DNA of 64,000 nucleotides from JBPEWY01 sp052032225 (GTDB taxonomy: Bacteria > Bacteroidota > Bacteroidia > Flavobacteriales > Flavobacteriaceae): assembly GCA_052032225.1 (NCBI GenBank), contig JBPEWY010000063.1, positions 7,633 to 71,632 on the forward strand, written 5' to 3'. The notes beneath the pieces are model-generated. The model was not told where the DNA came from. It was given only the letters and a program-made list of their open reading frames with translations, and searched no databases. The translations under genes were made by a program, and so were the position numbers. Of this stretch, positions 42,177 through 49,795 are shown one piece after another. How positions within the stretch are numbered: the first letter of the stretch is position 1; each line of letters begins with the position of its first letter.

Positions 42177-43523
42177 ATGAAGAAATTTTTTGAAACTTTA
42201 CAAAATATCTGGAAAATAGACGAGTTACGAAACAGAATAATCGTAACCTTAGGGCTACTATTAGTGTACCGTTTTGGAGCTCAGATAGTACTTCCGGGTA
42301 TAGATGCAGAACAATTATCAGAATTAACCAGCAGAACAGATGGTGGCGGGCTGTTAGGTATATTAAATGCTTTTACCGGTGGTGCATTTGCTAATGCATC
42401 GGTTTTTGCATTAGGTATTATGCCTTACATATCGGCATCTATTGTTGTTCAATTAATGGGAATAGCTATCCCTTACCTGCAAAAACTTCAAAAAGAAGGA
42501 GAAAGCGGTAGAAAAAAGCTAACACAAATTACACGTTGGCTAACCATAGCTATCTGTATAGTACAAGCACCAACCTATTTAATAGGTTTAGGAGCATTAG
42601 GTGTTCCGGATAGCGCCTTTTTATTAGGTAAAGGGTTAGACTTTATGATACCTGCAGTTATTATCTTAGTAACTGGATGTATCTTTGCAATGTGGCTTGG
42701 AGAGAAAATTACAGATCGTGGTATAGGTAACGGTATATCGTTACTTATTATGGTAGGTATAATTGCTACATTACCACAATCTTTCGTACAAGAATTTGTA
42801 TCGAGAGTAACAGAGAATAACGGTGGATTAATGATGATTTTAATTGAAGTAATTCTCTGGTTTGTAGTTATCCTTGCCTCTGTAATGTTAGTTATGGCAG
42901 TGCGTCAAATACCGGTTCAATATGCCAGACGTACAGCATCTGGAGGGTACGAGAAGAACGTTTTTGGTTCTAGACAGTACATTCCGTTAAAGTTAAATGC
43001 ATCTGGTGTAATGCCTATAATATTTGCACAAGCCATTATGTTTGTACCTAGTGCATTAGCCAGCCTATCAGAATCAGATACTGCTAAATCAATACAAGCA
43101 GAATTTGGAGATATATTTGGTCTTTGGTATAATGTTGTATTTGCGTTGTTAATTATAGTATTTACCTATTTTTACACCGCAATTACAGTGCCTACCAATA
43201 AAATGGCCGACGATCTTAAAAGAAGCGGTGGTTTTATTCCAGGAATACGTCCCGGAAAAGAAACAGCCGACTATCTTGACAAAATAATGTCGTTAATAAC
43301 CTTCCCGGGATCAGTATTTTTAGCACTTATTGCAGTTTTACCTGCAGTTGTTGTTAAAATAGTTGGAATCCAGCAAGGTTGGGCGTTGTTCTACGGAGGA
43401 ACCTCGTTACTTATCATGGTTGGAGTTGCCATTGATACCATGCAACAAGTAAACGCCTATTTACTTAACAGACATTATGATGGTTTAATGAAAACTGGTA
43501 AAAACAGAAAAGGAGTAGCATAA
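42177..43523 (+). CDS. secY: Preprotein translocase subunit SecY
   Basis: The 448-residue channel of the Sec translocon in the inner membrane, with ten predicted membrane segments. Seen are ELRNRIIVTLGLLLVYRFGAQIVLPGID (TM1), PYISASIVVQLMGIAIPYLQKLQKEGESGRKKLTQITRW and the cytosolic loop segments VRQIPVQYARR and KRSGGFIPGIRPGKETADYLD. infA follows 3 nt after the stop; adk and map, which sit here in many bacteria, are absent. Confidence 0.99.
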   Translation: MKKFFETLQNIWKIDELRNRIIVTLGLLLVYRFGAQIVLPGIDAEQLSELTSRTDGGGLLGILNAFTGGAFANASVFALGIMPYISASIVVQLMGIAIPYLQKLQKEGESGRKKLTQITRWLTIAICIVQAPTYLIGLGALGVPDSAFLLGKGLDFMIPAVIILVTGCIFAMWLGEKITDRGIGNGISLLIMVGIIATLPQSFVQEFVSRVTENNGGLMMILIEVILWFVVILASVMLVMAVRQIPVQYARRTASGGYEKNVFGSRQYIPLKLNASGVMPIIFAQAIMFVPSALASLSESDTAKSIQAEFGDIFGLWYNVVFALLIIVFTYFYTAITVPTNKMADDLKRSGGFIPGIRPGKETADYLDKIMSLITFPGSVFLALIAVLPAVVVKIVGIQQGWALFYGGTSLLIMVGVAIDTMQQVNAYLLNRHYDGLMKTGKNRKGVA

Positions 43524-43526
43524 TTT

Positions 43527-43742
43527 ATGGCTAAACAACCAGCAATAGAGCAAGACGGAACCATTATTGAAGCATTGTCTAACGCAATGTTCAGAGTAGA
43601 ATTAGAAAATGGCCATGTAGTAACGGCTCATATCTCAGGTAAAATGCGTATGCATTACATAAAACTATTACCAGGAGATAAAGTAAAATTAGAAATGAGC
43701 CCTTACGATTTAACAAAGGCCAGAATTACGTATAGATATTAA
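43527..43742 (+). CDS. infA: Translation initiation factor IF-1
   Basis: A 71-residue S1/OB-fold factor that binds the ribosomal A site during initiation. Seen are KQPAIEQDGTIIEALSNAMFRVELENGHVVTAHISGKMRMHYIKLLPGDKVKLEMSPYDLTKARITYR, full family length. Followed by rpmJ after 24 nt. Confidence 0.99.
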   Translation: MAKQPAIEQDGTIIEALSNAMFRVELENGHVVTAHISGKMRMHYIKLLPGDKVKLEMSPYDLTKARITYRY

Positions 43743-43766
43743 ACATTCATTGTAAAGCATAGTTAG

Positions 43767-43883
43767 ATGAAAGTTAGAGCATCACTAAAAAAGAGAAGTC
43801 CCGAGTGCAAAATTGTGCGTCGTAAGGGGAGATTGTATGTAATTAATAAAAAGAATCCTAGATTTAAACAAAGACAAGGGTAA
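43767..43883 (+). CDS. rpmJ: 50S ribosomal protein L36 (zinc-ribbon residues mostly missing)
   Basis: A 38-residue protein reading MKVRASLKKRSPECKIVRRK then GRLYVINKKNPRFKQRQG. The family normally chelates zinc through three cysteines and a histidine; here only one cysteine (residue 14) remains, so this is a zinc-independent form. It lies between infA and rpsM (2-nt gap), the conserved place for L36. Confidence 0.97.
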   Translation: MKVRASLKKRSPECKIVRRKGRLYVINKKNPRFKQRQG

Positions 43884-43885
43884 TT

Positions 43886-44260
43886 ATGGCAAGAATCGCA
43901 GGAGTAGACATACCAAAGCAAAAAAGAGGGGTTATTGCATTAACCTACATCTTTGGTATTGGAAAAAGCAGAGCTAAAGAAATTTTAGCTAAAGCCGGAG
44001 TAAGTGAAGACACCAAAGTTTCTGACTGGACTGACGAGCAAATTGGTAAAATTCGTGATGCAGTTTCAGCTTACAAAATTGAAGGCGAATTGCGTTCTGA
44101 AATTCAATTAAACATTAAACGTTTAATGGATATTGGTTGCTACAGAGGTATTCGTCACAGAGCCGGATTACCGTTACGTGGGCAACGTACCAAGAACAAT
44201 TCCAGAACAAGAAAAGGTAAGAGAAAAACAGTTGCTAACAAGAAAAAAGCAACTAAATAA
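43886..44260 (+). CDS. rpsM: 30S ribosomal protein S13
   Basis: A 124-residue head protein contacting P-site tRNA and the 50S subunit. Seen are MARIAGVDIPKQKRGVIALTYIFGIGKSRAKEILAKAGV and MDIGCYRGIRHRAGLPLRGQRTKNNSRTRKGKRKTVANKKK. Confidence 0.99.
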   Translation: MARIAGVDIPKQKRGVIALTYIFGIGKSRAKEILAKAGVSEDTKVSDWTDEQIGKIRDAVSAYKIEGELRSEIQLNIKRLMDIGCYRGIRHRAGLPLRGQRTKNNSRTRKGKRKTVANKKKATK

Positions 44261-44273
44261 TAAGTAGTAAATC

Positions 44274-44666
44274 ATGGCAAAGTCAAATACCAAAACTACA
44301 AAAAAGCGTAAGGTAGTAGTAGAAGCTACCGGAGAAGCACACATCTCTGCTTCTTTTAATAATATTATTATTTCGCTTACAAATAAGAATGGAGATGTAG
44401 TATCGTGGTCTTCGGCCGGAAAAATGGGCTTTAAAGGTTCTAAAAAGAATACACCTTATGCAGCTCAAGTAGCAGCCGAAGATGCAGCTAAAGTAGCTCA
44501 TGAAGCCGGATTAAGAAAAGTAAAGGTTTATGTAAAAGGACCTGGAAATGGTAGAGAATCTGCTATCCGTTCAATTCATAATTCCGGAATAGAAGTTACA
44601 GAAATAATAGACGTAACTCCGTTACCACACAACGGATGCCGTCCACCAAAAAGAAGAAGAGTTTAA
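44274..44666 (+). CDS. rpsK: 30S ribosomal protein S11
   Basis: A 130-residue platform protein close to the mRNA exit. Seen are GEAHISASFNNIIISLTNKNGDVVSWSSAGKMGFKGSKKNTPYAAQVAAEDAAK and VTEIIDVTPLPHNGCRPPKRRRV. Followed by an 85-nt gap carrying a tiered hairpin before rpsD. Confidence 0.99.
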   Translation: MAKSNTKTTKKRKVVVEATGEAHISASFNNIIISLTNKNGDVVSWSSAGKMGFKGSKKNTPYAAQVAAEDAAKVAHEAGLRKVKVYVKGPGNGRESAIRSIHNSGIEVTEIIDVTPLPHNGCRPPKRRRV

Positions 44667-44685
44667 TTAATTATTGTACAATTAC

Positions 44686-44732
44686 GAGGATTACAGATTA
44701 TCGAAGGATAAGCCTTAATTCATAATCTCCTC
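44686..44732 (+). ncRNA. Structured leader directly upstream of rpsD
   Basis: GAGGA (44686-44690) pairs with TCCTC (44728-44732); after a 5-nt bulge GATTAT (44696-44701) pairs with ATAATC (44722-44727); inside, AAGG (44704-44707) pairs with CCTT (44713-44716) over ATAAG. The element ends 19 nt before the rpsD start and fills most of the gap. No T run follows, so control would act on translation. S4 regulates its own synthesis through mRNA leaders in other bacteria, which makes this a candidate S4 target; that link is inference. Confidence 0.6.
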
Positions 44733-44751
44733 AAAACAAATTATAAGTAAA

Positions 44752-45357
44752 ATGGCAAGATACAGAGGTCCAAAAACTAAAATTGCTCGTAAGTTTGGCG
44801 AAGCGATTTTTGGCGATGACAAATCGTTTGAAAAAAGAAATTACCCTCCGGGGCAACACGGCAATAACCGTAGAAGAGGAAAAAAATCTGAGTATGCTAT
44901 CCAGTTAATGGAAAAGCAAAAAGCAAAATATACTTACGGTATTTTAGAGCGCCAGTTTAGAAATTTATTTGATAAAGCTAACAGAAGCAAAGGCGTAACC
45001 GGTGAAGTATTACTACAATTATGCGAGTCTCGTTTAGATAATGTTGTGTTTAGAATGGGAATTGCTCCTACCAGAAGAGCTGCTCGCCAATTAGTATCTC
45101 ACCGTCATATAACTGTAAACGGAGAAATTGTAAACATTCCGTCTTATAGCTTAAAACCAGGAGATGTTGTTGGAGTTAGAGAAAAATCTAAATCATTAGA
45201 AATCATAGAAAACTCATTAGCAAACAACAACTCTGTTTACGAGTGGATTACCTGGAATTCTGAGAAAAAAGAAGGAACTTTTGTAAATATTCCTGAAAGA
45301 ATTCAAATTCCAGAAAACATAAAAGAACAATTAATAGTCGAGTTATACTCTAAATAA
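44752..45357 (+). CDS. rpsD: 30S ribosomal protein S4 (zinc-independent form)
   Basis: A 201-residue primary 16S rRNA-binding assembly protein. Seen are MARYRGPKTKIARKFGEAIFGDDKSFEKRNYPPGQHG and the S4 RNA-binding domain RLDNVVFRMGIAPTRRAARQLVSHRHITVNGEIVNIPSY. The N-terminal zinc cysteines of some S4 proteins are absent. It is preceded by a structured leader and followed by rpoA after 19 nt. Confidence 0.99.
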   Translation: MARYRGPKTKIARKFGEAIFGDDKSFEKRNYPPGQHGNNRRRGKKSEYAIQLMEKQKAKYTYGILERQFRNLFDKANRSKGVTGEVLLQLCESRLDNVVFRMGIAPTRRAARQLVSHRHITVNGEIVNIPSYSLKPGDVVGVREKSKSLEIIENSLANNNSVYEWITWNSEKKEGTFVNIPERIQIPENIKEQLIVELYSK

Positions 45358-45376
45358 TAAAGACAGCAGTCCCATT

Positions 45377-46369
45377 ATGGCATTATTAAATTTTCAGAAG
45401 CCCGATAAAGTTATAATGATTGATTCGTCAGATTTCGAAGGTCGATTTGAATTCAGACCTTTGGAGCCTGGTTACGGATTAACCATTGGTAACGCACTAC
45501 GTAGAGTACTTTTATCATCGTTAGAAGGATTTGCAATCACTTCTGTTCGAATTGATAAAGTAGAACATGAGTTCTCTACCATTCCTGGAGTAGTAGAAGA
45601 CGTAACAGAAATTATCTTAAACTTAAAGCAAGTACGCTTTAAGCAACAAATAGAAGATGTAGATAACGAGACCGTTTCTATCTCTATTTCAGGAAAAGAG
45701 CAATTAACTGCTGGAGATTTCCAAAAGTTTATCTCTGGATTCCAAGTTTTAAATCCTGATTTAGTGATTTGCAACATGGATCCTAAAGTAGCCATAAACA
45801 TGGAAATCACTATAGAGAAAGGTAGAGGATATGTGCCTGCAGAAGAAAACAAAAAGGCTAATGCACCAATGGGTGTAATTGCTACCGACTCTATATTTAC
45901 ACCGGTAAAAAATGTTAAATATAGCATAGAAAACTACCGTGTAGAGCAAAAAACCGACTACGAGAAATTGGTTTTTGAAATAGTAACCGACGGATCTATT
46001 CATCCAAAAGACGCGCTTACAGAAGCGGCTAAAGTACTTATTCATCATTTCATGCTATTCTCTGATGAGCGTATTACGTTAGAAGCAGATGAAATAGCAC
46101 AAACAGAAACATACGATGAAGAGTCGTTACACATGCGTCAGTTACTAAAAACCAAGCTAATAGATATGGATCTCTCTGTGCGTGCACTTAACTGTTTAAA
46201 AGCTGCCGAAGTAGAGACGCTTGGAGATCTAGTAGCATTCAATAAAAACGACTTAATGAAGTTCAGAAACTTTGGTAAAAAATCGTTAACCGAATTAGAA
46301 GAGCTGGTTAACAATAAAGGCTTGAGTTTCGGGATGGATTTATCAAAATATAAATTAGACAAAGACTAA
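45377..46369 (+). CDS. rpoA: DNA-directed RNA polymerase subunit alpha
   Basis: A 330-residue subunit that nucleates RNA polymerase assembly. The N-terminal domain shows LEPGYGLTIGNALRRVLLSSLEGFAITSVRIDKVEHEFSTIPGVVEDV; the C-terminal DNA- and activator-binding domain (about residues 255-325) shows ALNCLKAAEVETLGDLVAFNKNDLMKFRNFGKKSLTELEELV. It lies between rpsD and rplQ as in most bacteria. Confidence 0.99.
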   Translation: MALLNFQKPDKVIMIDSSDFEGRFEFRPLEPGYGLTIGNALRRVLLSSLEGFAITSVRIDKVEHEFSTIPGVVEDVTEIILNLKQVRFKQQIEDVDNETVSISISGKEQLTAGDFQKFISGFQVLNPDLVICNMDPKVAINMEITIEKGRGYVPAEENKKANAPMGVIATDSIFTPVKNVKYSIENYRVEQKTDYEKLVFEIVTDGSIHPKDALTEAAKVLIHHFMLFSDERITLEADEIAQTETYDEESLHMRQLLKTKLIDMDLSVRALNCLKAAEVETLGDLVAFNKNDLMKFRNFGKKSLTELEELVNNKGLSFGMDLSKYKLDKD

Positions 46370-46403
46370 CTTTCGTTCCTGTGTGGAATAAATAAGCGGA
46401 AAG

Positions 46404-46931
46404 ATGAGACACGGAAAAAAATTTAATCACCTAAGCAGAAAAGCGGCCCACAGAAAAGCTATGCTAGCTAATATGGCTTGTTCTTTAATAGAGCACAAGC
46501 GCATAAACACTACTGTGGCTAAAGCTAAAGCTTTAAAGCAGTATATAGAGCCGTTAGTAACAAAATCTAAGGCAGAAAACAATACCTCTAAAGAGCGCGA
46601 AACTCACAATAGAAGAATTGTATTTAGCTACTTACGTAACAAAAATGCAGTAGCTGAATTATTTGGTACTGTTTCTGCAAAAGTTGGAGATCGTCCTGGC
46701 GGATATACCAGAATAATAAAATTAGGTAACCGTCTTGGTGATAATGCAGAGATGGCAATGATAGAGTTAGTAGACTTTAACGAAACTTACAATGCCGGGA
46801 AACCAGCTAAGAAAAAGTCTACAAGACGTGGTAGAGGTAAAAAAGCAGCTGCTACAACAGAAGCTGCACCTAAAACAGAAGCTACTTCTGAAAACACAAA
46901 AGAAACAACAGAAGATAAAGCTCAAGAATAG
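46404..46931 (+). CDS. rplQ: 50S ribosomal protein L17 with C-terminal extension
   Basis: A 175-residue protein near the tunnel exit. The core is MRHGKKFNHLSRKAAHRKAMLANMACSLIEHKRINTTVAKAKALKQYIEPLVTKS; the fold ends near residue 125. A further ~50 residues form a low-complexity Lys/Ala/Thr/Glu tail, frequent in Bacteroidota L17 and probably disordered. It is the last gene of the supercluster; a terminator follows 26 nt later. Confidence 0.98.
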   Translation: MRHGKKFNHLSRKAAHRKAMLANMACSLIEHKRINTTVAKAKALKQYIEPLVTKSKAENNTSKERETHNRRIVFSYLRNKNAVAELFGTVSAKVGDRPGGYTRIIKLGNRLGDNAEMAMIELVDFNETYNAGKPAKKKSTRRGRGKKAAATTEAAPKTEATSENTKETTEDKAQE

Positions 46932-46957
46932 TTTTAGTTAAAACAATTATAAAAAAG

Positions 46958-46990
46958 AAGGATAAACTTGTTATAGTTTATCCTTTTTTT
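46958..46990 (+). terminator. Intrinsic terminator after rplQ
   Basis: AAGGATAAAC (46958-46967) and GTTTATCCTT (46976-46985) form a 10-bp stem with an 8-nt loop, followed by T to 46990. It marks the end of the ribosomal cluster. Confidence 0.88.
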
Positions 46991-47015
46991 ATTTTTACTA
47001 AAATTAAAATTTAAG

Positions 47016-47717
47016 ATGAATAAAACAGTAATAATCAGTTTACTCTTATTAGTTGTAAGCAATGTACAAAGTCAAAATGAGAGTGTTGTAAACAATACCT
47101 CTCAAACAATACAGAGAGCTAGCAATATTCTTCAAAGTTCATATGGCTCGGCAACGTATTTTTATAACCCTCAAAGAGAAGTTGAAGGCTCTATCTACCT
47201 GTTTGATTCATGGGAAAATATGGCTATCATAAAAACTCAGGATGGTAAAAGATATTCTTTAAATAATTTAAACTTAAATGTAAAACACAATGTTTTTCAG
47301 TCGTCTTTTAGTAAAGACTCAATTTTTACATTTAATTTTAATAATATAGACAGGATAGTTGTTAATAATAAGGTTTTTAAAAACTATTACTGGAATGATA
47401 CCAATAGCGTATATGAAATAATTTATGAGTTAGATTCTTTTCAAATTCTGAAGGGGTTTAGTTTACGATTTGTAGAGGGCTCTGCTAACCCAATGGTTAA
47501 TAGATCAACAGATAAATACATTATAAAAACAGCATATTATATTAGAAAAGACGGGCTTATTAAGCCTTTTAAATTTTCTAGACGAAAAATCCTAAACTTA
47601 ATTACAACAGACAAAATCAAACAAAAAAAGATAATTGACTATAGTAAAAAAAATAAGTTTAGTTTCTCTAAAGAATATGATGTTAAACGCATTTTAGATT
47701 ATGTAAAGTCAATATAG
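47016..47717 (+). CDS. Secreted protein of unknown function, first of a tandem pair
   Basis: A 233-residue protein with a signal peptide ending VQSQ. Not recognised. A central domain, VEGSIYLFDSWENMAIIKTQDGKRYSLNNLNLNVKHN, then SIFTFNFNNIDRIVVNNKVFKNYYW, and a downstream ANPMVNRSTDKYIIKTAYYIRKDG are shared in the same order with the next gene, so the two are paralogues. The C-terminus (KIIDYSKKNKFSFSKEYDVKRILDYVKS) is helical and basic. The gene stands alone between the rplQ terminator and its paralogue. Confidence 0.65.
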   Translation: MNKTVIISLLLLVVSNVQSQNESVVNNTSQTIQRASNILQSSYGSATYFYNPQREVEGSIYLFDSWENMAIIKTQDGKRYSLNNLNLNVKHNVFQSSFSKDSIFTFNFNNIDRIVVNNKVFKNYYWNDTNSVYEIIYELDSFQILKGFSLRFVEGSANPMVNRSTDKYIIKTAYYIRKDGLIKPFKFSRRKILNLITTDKIKQKKIIDYSKKNKFSFSKEYDVKRILDYVKSI

Positions 47718-47813
47718 AGTTTTAATTGACTAAAAAAGTTGTTTTATTGCGTTTGTTTAATAATCTGGCTGTCAAACACTTAAAAATTCATATCTTTAAT
47801 AAAATTAAAGTAT

Positions 47814-48569
47814 ATGAAAAAGTTTTTGTTGCCAGTTTTTTTATTGTTGTCTTGCAATTTTTTTGCTCAAAGTTTTTTAGAAGCATATGAGTCAACCAGG
47901 CATTTAGAGCCGTTTTCAAACAATAATGGCACTACCATCGAAGAGTTTAATAGCTTAACAGGAAATCCGGATGAGTGGTCTAAGATTATGGGAGTGTTTT
48001 ATGAGTTTGATGATATTAGATTTGGAAAGATAGCACTAGAAGGCTCTGTTTATCTATTTAAAGAATGGAACAATCAAGCTGTAGTTTTAGCTAATAATAA
48101 GCGATACAGAATTCCTAATATAAACTTTAATATTAAACAAGGAACTTTTATTTCAAAGATTCAGGGAGATTCTTTATTTGTGTATGATTTTGATAAGGTT
48201 GAAAGAATACTGGTAAATAATAGAGTTTTTAAAAAATTATATAGTAGTATTGATAAAGAGAAGAAAATATTTGAAGTCTTGTTTGAGAGTGACAAGCTTT
48301 CTTTATTAAAGTCTTATCATACTGTTTTTATTCAAGCTTCGCCAAACCCAATGGTAAACAGACCCTCAAATAAAATAAGACAAGCTTACTCATATTATAT
48401 TGATGTTAACGGTGATGTAATACCATTTAAATTAAACAAATCTTCATTTAAAAAAATAGTAACAGACAGTGATAAAAAAAAGATGTACGATTTTGTTAAA
48501 AAATACAATTTGACTTACAGTAAAGAATCTGATGCAAAAAAAATCCTGTTTTATGTGTTTGGAACGTAA
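47814..48569 (+). CDS. Secreted protein of unknown function, second of a tandem pair
   Basis: A 251-residue paralogue of the gene before it, with signal peptide ending NFFAQ. Shared blocks are LEGSVYLFKEWNNQAVVLANNKRYRIPNINFNIKQG, DSLFVYDFDKVERILVNNRVFKKLY, SPNPMVNRPSNKIRQAYSYYIDVNGDVIPFK and a C-terminal KYNLTYSKESDAKKILFYV. It likely arose by duplication followed by strong divergence. TATCTTTA at 47791-47798 is a possible own -7 element; a perfect-palindrome terminator follows the stop. Confidence 0.65.
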   Translation: MKKFLLPVFLLLSCNFFAQSFLEAYESTRHLEPFSNNNGTTIEEFNSLTGNPDEWSKIMGVFYEFDDIRFGKIALEGSVYLFKEWNNQAVVLANNKRYRIPNINFNIKQGTFISKIQGDSLFVYDFDKVERILVNNRVFKKLYSSIDKEKKIFEVLFESDKLSLLKSYHTVFIQASPNPMVNRPSNKIRQAYSYYIDVNGDVIPFKLNKSSFKKIVTDSDKKKMYDFVKKYNLTYSKESDAKKILFYVFGT

Positions 48570-48593
48570 CGAAATTTAAAATATTTAAAAATC

Positions 48594-48625
48594 AAAGAGT
48601 TAATTCATGAATTAACTCTTTTTTT
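48594..48625 (+). terminator. Intrinsic terminator after the tandem pair
   Basis: A 28-bp perfect palindrome, 48594-48621, centred on CATG (AAAGAGTTAATTCA and its complement), followed by T to 48625. The loop is tight, and the T run follows on the plus strand. Confidence 0.85.
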
Positions 48626-48647
48626 ATGTCGTTTCGGTACTAAAGAT

Positions 48648-48655
48648 TATTTTTG
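48648..48655 (+). promoter_or_regulatory. Candidate -7 element of carA
   Basis: TATTTTTG matches TANNTTTG exactly and lies 21 nt before the ATG of carA. No good TTTG partner is found at the expected -33 spacing, so the call is tentative. Confidence 0.4.
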
Positions 48656-48676
48656 CAAAACTTTATTTTCTACAAC

Positions 48677-49795
48677 ATGAAATATCAATCCAGAAAAAAA
48701 GCTTTAATCTTACTAGCAGACGGCACTATTTTTTACGGTAAAGCTGTTGGTAAAGAAGGAAGCGCTTTCGGCGAAGTTTGTTTTAATACCGGAATGACCG
48801 GTTATCAAGAGATCTTTACTGACCCTTCATACTACGGTCAGATTATGGTGACAACTAATGCTCATATCGGGAACTATGGAGTTAAAGATGATGAAGTTGA
48901 ATCAGATGGAGTAAAAATAGCAGGGTTAGTTTGCAAAAATTTTAGCTTTAATTATTCTAGGCCCGGGGCAGATGGTTCTTTAGCAGAATTTTTCGAGAAA
49001 AATAACCTTATTGCAATTTCTGATGTAGATACCCGAGCTTTAGTAAGTTATATTAGAGAGAAGGGGGCAATGAATGCTGTTATTACAACAGAAGTAGATA
49101 AAATAGATGAGCTTAAAAAAGAACTTGCTAAAGTACCTAGTATGGAAGGTTTAGAGCTAGCCTCTAAAGTTTCTACAAAAGAGCCGTATTACTTTGGCAA
49201 TGAAAATGCAACCTATAAAATAGCAGCCTTAGATATTGGGATTAAAAAAAATATATTACGCTGTTTAGCAGAACGAGATGCTTACATAAAAGTATTTCCG
49301 TACAATGCTACTTTTCAAGAAATGAGCGCTTGGAATCCGGATGGTTATTTCTTATCAAATGGTCCGGGAGATCCAGAGCCTCTAAAAGAAGCACAACAAC
49401 TTGCCAAAGAAATTTTAGATAGAAACTTACCACTATTTGGTATTTGCTTAGGGCATCAAGTAATTGCATTAGCAAATGGCATATCAACTTATAAAATGCA
49501 TAACGGACACAGAGGAATTAACCATCCGGTTAAAAACTTACTAACCGGAAAAGGAGAAATTACCTCTCAAAACCACGGATTTGCTATCAGCAGAGAAGAA
49601 ACAGAATCGCATCCTGATGTAGAGATTACTCATGTACATTTAAATGATAATACCGTAGCAGGAATTAGAATAAAAAACAAACCTTGCTTTTCTGTTCAGT
49701 ATCACCCTGAAGCAAGTCCGGGACCTAACGATGCTAAATATTTATTTGATGAATTTATAGCTTTAATAAAAAAACATAAACCAGCTAACGTATGA
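48677..49795 (+). CDS. carA: Carbamoyl-phosphate synthase small subunit
   Basis: A 372-residue glutamine amidotransferase subunit that supplies ammonia for carbamoyl phosphate, used in pyrimidine and arginine synthesis. The N-terminal domain shows GEVCFNTGMTGYQEIFTDPSYYGQI; the class I GATase domain shows LSNGPGDP, GICLGHQ (catalytic Cys) and SVQYHPEASPGP (His and Glu). The ATG at 48677 is used; an in-frame TTG at 48653 falls in the -7 element. The large subunit gene is not in the window. The stop overlaps the eno start by 4 nt. Confidence 0.97.
   Translation: MKYQSRKKALILLADGTIFYGKAVGKEGSAFGEVCFNTGMTGYQEIFTDPSYYGQIMVTTNAHIGNYGVKDDEVESDGVKIAGLVCKNFSFNYSRPGADGSLAEFFEKNNLIAISDVDTRALVSYIREKGAMNAVITTEVDKIDELKKELAKVPSMEGLELASKVSTKEPYYFGNENATYKIAALDIGIKKNILRCLAERDAYIKVFPYNATFQEMSAWNPDGYFLSNGPGDPEPLKEAQQLAKEILDRNLPLFGICLGHQVIALANGISTYKMHNGHRGINHPVKNLLTGKGEITSQNHGFAISREETESHPDVEITHVHLNDNTVAGIRIKNKPCFSVQYHPEASPGPNDAKYLFDEFIALIKKHKPANV

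Noticed and set aside
45472..45927. 151-codon open frame antisense to rpoA
   Set aside because: Entirely within the well-conserved rpoA; a second antisense frame overlaps it as well. Typical shadow frame.
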